NCBI GenBank assembly: GCA_011526395.1
Contig: WTHW01000010.1
Location: forward strand, 1-7,167
Reading direction: 5' to 3'
DNA from: Alphaproteobacteria bacterium
GTDB lineage: Bacteria > Pseudomonadota > Alphaproteobacteria > Puniceispirillales > Puniceispirillaceae
DNA length: 7,167 nt
Shown piece after piece: positions 1 through 5,434 of the stretch; position 1 is the stretch's first letter, and every line of letters starts with the position of its first letter. The notes under the pieces are model-generated. The model was not told the DNA's origin. It was given only the letters and a program-made list of their open reading frames with translations, and did not search any database. Both the position numbers and the translations under genes were made by a program.

Positions 1-74
1 AGTATAAGTAGTCAGATTTCCTGCTTGCGAGAGCCTGTGTTCTGGCAGGGTGATTGTTGTATTTGAGTGGTGAT

Positions 75-950
75 ATGAGCCCGATTGATGATTTATTAGA
101 TCAGCTTGGCAAGCGATATGAGAGCTTATCGCCGCAATTACGCTTGGCCGCGCGCTATGTGATGGATAATCCGCAAGATGTATCCATATCATCTGTGCGC
201 GCTTTATCAGATGCAGCGACTGTGAAGCCAAATACAGTTGTGCGTCTGGCACGTGAATTTGGCTTTGATGGTTATGATGAGTTTCGTGAAACATTCCGTG
301 ATTCGGTTCGCGGCGGCTCTGCCAATTTCCCTGACCGTGTCAGGTGGCTTCAATCCATTCAGAAAAAAGGCGAGATGTCAGGGCTTTATGCCACGATGGT
401 TGGTGATGCGCTGTCCAATTTAGAGCGCACATTTGCTGGCATTGATGAAGCGCATTTAGAACAAGCTGCCAAAGCCATATGGGCCGCACGCAAGGTCTAT
501 ATTATGGGTGTTGGTGTGAATTATACCAATGCCAATAATTTTGCCTATCTTGCCTCGACAGGGATGAATGATTTTGTGGCGATACCGCGCCCTGCTTCGA
601 CAGCGCTTGATGATTTGGCGCGCGCGAATGAAAATGATGTACTGATAGCGATTACCATGCGCCCCTATCGAAAAGAAGTGTTAGAGGCAGTTGATTTTGC
701 GAAGTCACAAGGCATGACTTTGGTCGGGCTGTCAGATACCAACAGCGCACCTGTTATCACCAAAGCTGATTATGGGTTCGTAACACATATTGACACCTCA
801 CAATTTTTTCCGTCATCTGTGTCGATTATTGCATTGCTAGAGACCATATTGTCTTTTGTGATTGCAGGGGCAAGTGATGAAATCGTAGACCGTGTGGAAC
901 AGTTCCATGCAAGACGCAATGATTTTGGGTATTATGATAAGGATGAGTAA
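75..950 (+). CDS. RpiR/MurR-family transcriptional regulator (HTH_6 + SIS)
   Basis: Predicted cytoplasmic DNA-binding regulator and first gene of the five-gene operon. With the ATG at 75 it is 291 aa, the usual RpiR length. Residues about 5-80 are the N-terminal helix-turn-helix domain, with the family pattern LSPQLRLAARYVMDNP, then VRALSDAATVKPNTVVRLAREFGFDGYDEFR, where the recognition helix sits near residues 50-62. Residues about 125-262 form the SIS domain (VYIMGVGVNYTNANNF at 141-156, then ITMRPYRKEVLEA), which in this family senses phosphosugars or other small effectors. No sugar-phosphate gene is nearby, so the effector is more likely tied to the betaine-type pathway downstream; that is inference. 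A TTG start at 54 would add 7 residues. I prefer ATG 75 because GAGTGG lies 4 bases upstream and family homology begins just after it. The stop codon directly abuts the next start codon, so the gene is probably co-expressed with, and may control, its own operon. Confidence 0.93.
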   Translation: MSPIDDLLDQLGKRYESLSPQLRLAARYVMDNPQDVSISSVRALSDAATVKPNTVVRLAREFGFDGYDEFRETFRDSVRGGSANFPDRVRWLQSIQKKGEMSGLYATMVGDALSNLERTFAGIDEAHLEQAAKAIWAARKVYIMGVGVNYTNANNFAYLASTGMNDFVAIPRPASTALDDLARANENDVLIAITMRPYRKEVLEAVDFAKSQGMTLVGLSDTNSAPVITKADYGFVTHIDTSQFFPSSVSIIALLETILSFVIAGASDEIVDRVEQFHARRNDFGYYDKDE

Positions 951-2066
951 ATGAGCGGATCATCAAATATGGCAGCACCGACTTTGTCGCTTGCGGCACG
1001 TTATTATACCGACGAAGCTATCTTTAAGACAGAGAGTGAGACGCTATTTGCCAAAACATGGCAATTTGCTGGTCATCAGTCACAATTAGAAAAAGCAGGT
1101 GATTATTTCTCGTTTGAAATTGCCAATGAAAGCTTGTTCTGTGTGATGGGTCGTGATGGCGAAATTCGCACATTTTACAATGTATGTCAGCACCGCGCTC
1201 ATCAGCTGGTCACAGGGGCAGGCTCATCAAAAGTGATCACATGCCCATATCATGCATGGACATATGATTTAGCAGGGCAATTCCGTGCCGGTCCAAACAC
1301 AAAATCTGTTGAAGGGTTTGATGGCTCTCAGATTTGCTTAACATCTGTGCGCACAGAGATTTTCCTTGGCTTTATTTTTGTCAATTTGGATGATGATGCC
1401 GCACCCATGGATGACTGGTTCCCAAATGTGCGCCAAGAGTTGGAATCATTTGTACCGCACTGGCAAGAGCTACGCCCGCTAGAATATGTGGAAATTCCAG
1501 AAAATTGTAACTGGAAAGTATCTGTTGAAAATTATTCAGAATGTTATCATTGCTCGTTAAACCATCCGACATTTTCAACAGGGGTGGTGAAGCCAGAGAC
1601 TTATGATATTCAGCCGCAAGGTTATTGTTTGCGCCATACAACTGAGTGTCAGAATCTTGATGATATGACCTATCATATTGATACGGACAAACAGAATGCG
1701 ACGAATTATTCAAGCTGGTATTTATGGCCGCTTTTCTCGTTCCAAGTTTATCCGGGTAATGTGATCAATACCTATCATTGGCGCGCGCTTGATGCGAACC
1801 ACGTTGTGGTGTATCGCGGCTGGTATACAGGTGGTGGTCATGGTGATGATGTCATCCACAAGCTTGCCATCCAAGATAGAGAAACCACTGTTGAAGAAGA
1901 TATCCATTTGGTTGAATCTGTTCAGCGTGGCCTGCATTCAAGAGGGTACCGTCCGGGCCCGTTGGTCGTCGATCCTAATAGCGGTGTGAATTCAGAACAT
2001 TCGGTGAAAGCCTTACAAAGCTGGATGCGTGATGCGGCAGATAAGCCGCACGACCAGCGCCCTTAA
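951..2066 (+). CDS. Rieske [2Fe-2S] oxygenase alpha subunit, probable quaternary-amine/betaine demethylase
   Basis: Predicted soluble Rieske non-heme iron oxygenase of 371 aa. The Rieske domain (about residues 38-145) has C79-x-H81 and C98-x-x-H101 (CQHR and CPYHAW) as [2Fe-2S] ligands. The catalytic domain has NWKVSVENYSECYHC around 187-201, giving mononuclear iron ligands H200 and H205, with D317 in EEDIHLVESVQRGL the likely third ligand. The residue linking the two metal sites is Glu (E197, in ECYHC) rather than the Asp typical of aromatic-ring dioxygenases. A Glu here is known from carnitine oxygenase CntA and similar quaternary-amine enzymes. I therefore infer O2-dependent N-demethylation or C-N cleavage of a betaine, not ring hydroxylation. 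The start directly follows the previous stop (TAAATG), with AAGGA at 939-943 at a 7-base spacing. Automatic labels such as 'aromatic ring-hydroxylating dioxygenase' would be misleading. No reductase component is encoded in the window. Family is near certain; the substrate is unknown. Confidence 0.95.
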   Translation: MSGSSNMAAPTLSLAARYYTDEAIFKTESETLFAKTWQFAGHQSQLEKAGDYFSFEIANESLFCVMGRDGEIRTFYNVCQHRAHQLVTGAGSSKVITCPYHAWTYDLAGQFRAGPNTKSVEGFDGSQICLTSVRTEIFLGFIFVNLDDDAAPMDDWFPNVRQELESFVPHWQELRPLEYVEIPENCNWKVSVENYSECYHCSLNHPTFSTGVVKPETYDIQPQGYCLRHTTECQNLDDMTYHIDTDKQNATNYSSWYLWPLFSFQVYPGNVINTYHWRALDANHVVVYRGWYTGGGHGDDVIHKLAIQDRETTVEEDIHLVESVQRGLHSRGYRPGPLVVDPNSGVNSEHSVKALQSWMRDAADKPHDQRP

Positions 2067-2076
2067 CTTTTCGATC

Positions 2077-2082
2077 AGAGGA
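2077..2082 (+). promoter_or_regulatory. Shine-Dalgarno AGAGGA that sets the MDR start
   Basis: AGAGGA ends directly against an in-frame ATG at 2083 but sits 6 bases before the ATG at 2089. The normal spacing favours translation from 2089, giving MTQTMKAF, where the MKAF strand is the usual MDR N terminus. It also removes an upstream extension into the Rieske gene. Confidence 0.7.
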
Positions 2083-2088
2083 ATGGTG

Positions 2089-3177
2089 ATGACACAGACA
2101 ATGAAAGCCTTTGTGCTAAAAGGACATGGTGATTTTGACATGCTGGAATGGCATGAAGATTGGCCTGTACCATCAATCACTGGTGATGAAGTTCTGATTA
2201 AGGTTGGCGCGTGTGGTCTGAATAATACAGATATCAATACCCGCACAGCATGGTATTCAAAAGCGGTATCAGTAAACACAACAGGCGGCGCGTTTGATGA
2301 GGCAGATGAGGAAGATGCCACATGGGGCGGTGCGGCCATCACCTTTCCGCGCATTCAAGGTGCTGATGTGGTTGGTGAGGTTGTTGAGATTGGACCAGAG
2401 GCTGACCCGTCATTGATGGGCAAGCGTGTGATGATTGATACTTGGCTTCGTGACTGGGATGACCCAGATAACCGTGACAAATGTGGCTATTATGGCTCTG
2501 AATGTGATGGGGGTTATGCTGAGTTCACAAAGATATCGCAAAAGCATGTTCATGTGGTGGAAAGCCAGCTATCAGATGCTGAGATTGCGACCTTTGCCAC
2601 ATCCTATATCACAGCTGAAAATATGCTTGAGCGTGCCGGTGTTAAACAAGGTGATAACGTTCTGATTACAGGGGCTTCAGGCGGGGTTGGTTCAGCCCTG
2701 ATACAGCTGGTCAACCGCAGAGGGGCGATTAGCATCGCCCTTTCTAGCAAGTCAAAAATGGATACATTGAAAGAGATTGGCGCGCATCATGTGATTGACC
2801 GTGATTGTGCTGATCTGAAAGCTGAATTGCGCGCTGCGATTGGCAAAGATACGGTCAGTGTTTTAGCTGATGTGGTCGGCGGTGATAGCTGGCCAACATG
2901 GCTTGATTGCATTGAACGTGGCGGCCGCTTGACCTGTGCTGGTGCGATTGCAGGGCCGATGGTTGAATTTGATTTGCGGACATTCTATTTGCGTGATTTG
3001 GTGTTCACTGGCGCAACGATTGTGCCTGTTGGCCTGTTTGCAAAGCTGGTGGGTTATATTGAGCGTGGTGAAATAAAGCCTTTATTGGCAGCCAGCTATC
3101 CTTTGGCTGATTTGCATGACGCACAGCGCGCCTTTATCGCAAAATCACATATTGGCAATATCGTGGTATGCCCATGA
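2089..3177 (+). CDS. Zinc-independent medium-chain dehydrogenase/reductase (quinone oxidoreductase-like)
   Basis: Predicted cytoplasmic NAD(P)H-dependent oxidoreductase of 362 aa. An N-terminal GroES-like domain (about 5-160) is followed by a Rossmann domain (about 160-310) with the nucleotide loop ITGASGGVGSALIQL at 193-207, the form typical of the quinone oxidoreductase branch. The usual catalytic zinc ligands are missing: the CxxC/H position reads CGLNNTD (42-48) and the GHE position reads GADVVGEV (91-98), so a zinc-dependent alcohol dehydrogenase mechanism is unlikely. The SSKSK stretch after strand 2 suggests NADPH preference (inference). Residues about 60-85 are a long, acid-rich insertion (FDEADEEDATWGG), and CGYYGSECDGGYAEF (132-146) follows; its two cysteines are too few to suggest the classic four-Cys structural zinc lobe. 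It begins 22 bases after the Rieske gene and its TGA overlaps the next ATG. A role in oxidising or reducing a demethylated intermediate is plausible; the actual reaction is unknown. It does not resemble a flavin/ferredoxin-type Rieske reductase. Confidence 0.88.
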   Translation: MTQTMKAFVLKGHGDFDMLEWHEDWPVPSITGDEVLIKVGACGLNNTDINTRTAWYSKAVSVNTTGGAFDEADEEDATWGGAAITFPRIQGADVVGEVVEIGPEADPSLMGKRVMIDTWLRDWDDPDNRDKCGYYGSECDGGYAEFTKISQKHVHVVESQLSDAEIATFATSYITAENMLERAGVKQGDNVLITGASGGVGSALIQLVNRRGAISIALSSKSKMDTLKEIGAHHVIDRDCADLKAELRAAIGKDTVSVLADVVGGDSWPTWLDCIERGGRLTCAGAIAGPMVEFDLRTFYLRDLVFTGATIVPVGLFAKLVGYIERGEIKPLLAASYPLADLHDAQRAFIAKSHIGNIVVCP

Positions 3178-4286
3178 AAATAACAGGCATTGCGATTTAT
3201 AAAAAAGGACTGCCTTATGTAGGTGGCTCTTATGGATGGGGCGCTGGCAATGCGATTACAACTGCCTATGCCTCTGTTGTTGTGGTGCATACGGATGCTG
3301 GCATAACAGGATGCGGCGAGTTCACCCCGTGCGGTGAAAATTACATGATTGCCCATTCAGAAGGGGTGGAAGCCGCCGCCCGCCTGCTCGCCCCTGCTTT
3401 GATGGGACAAGACCCGCGCCAGATTTATGCCCTAGAACGGCTGATGGATAACACTATCCAAGGACATGGTTATGCCAAAGCGCCGTTTGATGCTGCTTTT
3501 TGGGATATATTGGGCAAAGCCTCTGATATGCCTGTATGGATGTTGATGGGCGGCAAATTAACAGATGGCGCGCCGATGTATCGCGTGGCACCGCAAAAAT
3601 CCATCGAAGAGACAACTGCTGAATTAGATGCCCATAGAGCCGCAGGATATCGTCAGTTTCAGATTAAGGTTGGCGCTGATTGGGCGGCAGATATTGAGCG
3701 CATTAAAGCCACTGTGCCTTTGTTAAAAACAGGTGAAAAAGCATTGGTGGATGCCAATCAGGGATGGCGCGTGGATGATGCCATTCGTGTTGTGCGCGCG
3801 ACAAGCCATCTTGATTATATCCTAGAGCAACCATGCCAGACTTATGAGGAATGCCAGCAAGTGCGCGCTAAGACTGATTTGCCGATGAAGTTAGATGAAT
3901 GTGTCACTGATTTGAAAATGGCAATGCGTATCGTGCATGATAAAGGCGCAGATGCGGCTTGTTTGAAAATCTCAAATCTTGGCGGTCTTAGCAAAGCGCG
4001 CCGGGTGCGTGATTTCTTTGTCACAAACCGTATCCCTGTTGTCTCTGAAGATAGCTGGGGCGGCGAGATTGCCACAGCAGCTGTCTCTCATTTTGCGGCC
4101 TCAACACCGCAGGAGTTTTTGCTGAACTCAACTGATTTGCATAATTATAATACAGCCTCTACTGGCAAGCCGGGCCCCAAAACAGCCAATGGCAAGCTTT
4201 ATGCCAGTGATGCGCCAGGTCTTGGCGTGACGCCTGATTATGATAGTTTGGGCTCCCCTGTCGCTATTTACGGAGATGTGTCATGA
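3174..4286 (+). CDS. Mandelate racemase/muconate lactonizing enzyme-family protein, HpbD-like betaine epimerase candidate (paralogue 1)
   Basis: Enolase-superfamily enzyme of 370 aa, predicted Mg2+-dependent and cytoplasmic, abstracting a proton alpha to a carboxylate. An N-terminal capping domain (about 1-125, ending DILGKASDMPVWMLMGG) precedes the TIM barrel. Visible active-site residues are K165 (QFQIKVG), metal ligands D193 (VDANQ), E218 (LEQPC) and D241 (LDEC), and K265 (CLKISNLGG). Two opposed lysines fit 1,1-proton transfer, meaning racemisation or epimerisation, rather than the His/Asp dyad of mandelate racemase and sugar-acid dehydratases. Strand 8 carries SEDSWGGEIATAAVSHFAAS (291-310), close to the DDAWGGD motif I recall from hydroxyproline betaine 2-epimerase HpbD. 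The preferred start is ATG 3174, which overlaps the previous TGA by 4 bases and gives MKITGIAIY, matching the MKIT start of the next gene; ATG 3168 would add two residues. Substrate is inferred only: an N-methylated amino acid such as a proline-type betaine. Cycloisomerase or dipeptide epimerase activity cannot be excluded. Confidence 0.92.
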   Translation: MKITGIAIYKKGLPYVGGSYGWGAGNAITTAYASVVVVHTDAGITGCGEFTPCGENYMIAHSEGVEAAARLLAPALMGQDPRQIYALERLMDNTIQGHGYAKAPFDAAFWDILGKASDMPVWMLMGGKLTDGAPMYRVAPQKSIEETTAELDAHRAAGYRQFQIKVGADWAADIERIKATVPLLKTGEKALVDANQGWRVDDAIRVVRATSHLDYILEQPCQTYEECQQVRAKTDLPMKLDECVTDLKMAMRIVHDKGADAACLKISNLGGLSKARRVRDFFVTNRIPVVSEDSWGGEIATAAVSHFAASTPQEFLLNSTDLHNYNTASTGKPGPKTANGKLYASDAPGLGVTPDYDSLGSPVAIYGDVS

Positions 4287-5392
4287 AGATTACAAAAATC
4301 ACAGTATTTCATAAAGATTTGCCCCTATCACAGCCTTATTTTTTATCTGGCGGGCGCCTGCGCTTTGATGTGCTTGATGCGACTTTTGTGAAGATTGAGA
4401 CAGATGAAGGCATCACTGGATGGGGCGAAGGCACGCCGTGGGGTCATACCTATGTGCCAGCACATGGGCCGGGTATCAGAGCTGGGATTGAGACATTGGC
4501 ACCTGCGCTGATGGGGCTTGACCCGCGTGAATTAGAGATGATCGAATATGCGATGGATAAGCAACTGCCCGGTCATCTTTATGCAAAATCAGCGATTGAT
4601 CTGGCATGTTGGGATATTAAGGGCCAAGCAAGCAATATGTCACTGACACAGATGTTGGGCGGCGATAGAGGCGGCGGGGTGCGGATTATGTCATCTGTAT
4701 CGTCGGGTACGCCTGACTATATGCTGAATATCATCAAAGATTACCGCGCAATGGGCTATGTTGGCCATTCTGTTAAAGTCGGCGGTGATGTTGAAAAGGA
4801 TATTGAGCGCATCCGCTTTTTGGAAGAAAACCGCCTGCCGGGTGAGCGCATTTTATATGATGTGAACAGAGCATGGTCACGCCGTGAGGCTGTGATTGTT
4901 ATGAATGCTGTCTCTGATTTGGGTGTCTCGTTTGAACAGCCTTGCGAGACATTAGATGATATTGCGCGCATCAGGCCTTTGACACAATCACCGATATCTG
5001 TGGATGAGACACTTGTCACTCTGCAAGATATGACACGTATTGTGCATGAGGGGATTGCTGAGATTGCGGGTATCAAAATTAACCGTGTTGGCGGGCTGAC
5101 CAAAGCGCGCCGCTTGCGTGATATGGCGCTGGCGCATGGGTTGCAGATTTATGTGATGGCAACTGGTGGCTCTGTGATGGCTGATACAGAAGCGAGCGCT
5201 TTGGCATTATCTATCCCAGAGGAAATGCGCCTTGGCGGATGGGCTTGTCAGGATATGCTGACCGTTGATATTGCGCCTGGTAAGGGTATGCGCTCGCAAG
5301 ATGGATATCATTATGCACTATCAGAGGCTGGCATAGGCTTTGCCCCTGAAGAATCGCTTCTTGGGAATGCGGTTGCTGTTTATGAGGCATAA
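4283..5392 (+). CDS. Mandelate racemase/muconate lactonizing enzyme-family protein with altered strand-8 motif (paralogue 2)
   Basis: Second enolase-superfamily enzyme, 369 aa, collinear with its upstream neighbour almost without gaps. All core catalytic positions fall at identical numbers: K165 (HSVKVGG), D193 (YDVNR), E218 (FEQPC), D241 (VDET) and K265 (GIKINRVGG). The capping domain has WGEGTPWGHTYVPAHGPGIR (47-66) and GHLYAKSAIDLACWDIKGQ (97-115), both HpbD-like. The difference is at strand 8: where paralogue 1 has SEDSWGGE, this protein has VMATGGSV (291-298), losing two acidic residues and the tryptophan that would shape the substrate pocket. It therefore probably acts on a different substrate or a later intermediate; calling it inactive is not justified because metal ligands and both lysines remain. 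The start overlaps the previous TGA by 4 bases and has GGAG at 4272-4275, spacing 7. It is the last gene of the operon, and its stop codon lies in the loop of the terminator-like hairpin. Confidence 0.92.
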   Translation: MKITKITVFHKDLPLSQPYFLSGGRLRFDVLDATFVKIETDEGITGWGEGTPWGHTYVPAHGPGIRAGIETLAPALMGLDPRELEMIEYAMDKQLPGHLYAKSAIDLACWDIKGQASNMSLTQMLGGDRGGGVRIMSSVSSGTPDYMLNIIKDYRAMGYVGHSVKVGGDVEKDIERIRFLEENRLPGERILYDVNRAWSRREAVIVMNAVSDLGVSFEQPCETLDDIARIRPLTQSPISVDETLVTLQDMTRIVHEGIAEIAGIKINRVGGLTKARRLRDMALAHGLQIYVMATGGSVMADTEASALALSIPEEMRLGGWACQDMLTVDIAPGKGMRSQDGYHYALSEAGIGFAPEESLLGNAVAVYEA

Positions 5393-5403
5393 AGCCTCAT
5401 AAA
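5379..5403. terminator. Convergent hairpin, probable transcription terminator of the plus-strand operon
   Basis: A perfect 10-bp inverted repeat: TTTATGAGGC (5379-5388), loop ATAAA, GCCTCATAAA (5394-5403), followed by only TTT (5404-5406). The left arm covers the final codons of the upstream gene and the stop codon lies at the loop. The GC core is short (GAGGC) and the T-run is weak, so termination may be partial. Its position between two converging genes supports a shared role, although the minus-strand side lacks a T-run. Confidence 0.6.
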
Positions 5404-5404
5404 T

Positions 5405-5434
5405 TTAATGATCCTGATACTTAATGATCTTGAT
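5405..5434. repeat. Imperfect tandem duplication, 16-bp period
   Basis: TTAATGATCCTGAT (5405-5418) and TTAATGATCTTGAT (5421-5434) match at 13 of 14 positions and are spaced by AC. The right copy contains the stop codon and last codons of the minus-strand MttB-like gene; the left copy lies in the 28-base convergent gap. It looks like a small slippage duplication of that gene's 3' end. No function is evident. Confidence 0.7.

Noticed and set aside
1..53. Tail of an upstream gene or a structured leader at the left edge
   Set aside because: Open frames here are too short to identify, and the CCTGC/GCAGG inverted repeat (20-24, 45-49) is too short and widely spaced to call a regulatory structure.
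54..74. TTG start at 54 for the RpiR gene
   Set aside because: It adds seven residues outside the family homology, and its upstream AGGG is only 3 bases away. ATG 75 with GAGTGG fits better, though TTG cannot be fully excluded.
951..2066. Aromatic ring-hydroxylating dioxygenase function
   Set aside because: The general family includes these, but the Glu-containing ECYHC site, the absence of a beta subunit gene and the neighbours favour a quaternary-amine demethylase.
2029..2088. Upstream ATG (2029) or ATG 2083 for the MDR gene
   Set aside because: Starting at 2029 would overlap the Rieske gene by 38 bases and add a non-homologous stretch. ATG 2083 directly abuts the AGAGGA site, while 2089 has normal spacing.
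1381..2354. Several open frames opposite or alongside the Rieske and MDR genes (1381-1713 minus, 1722-1937 minus, 2013-2354 minus)
   Set aside because: They lie inside well-supported genes, show no family motifs and have low-complexity or irregular composition, so they are frame shadows.
4756..5103. Minus-strand frame within the second MR/MLE gene
   Set aside because: It is fully antisense to conserved active-site codons and has no recognisable domain.
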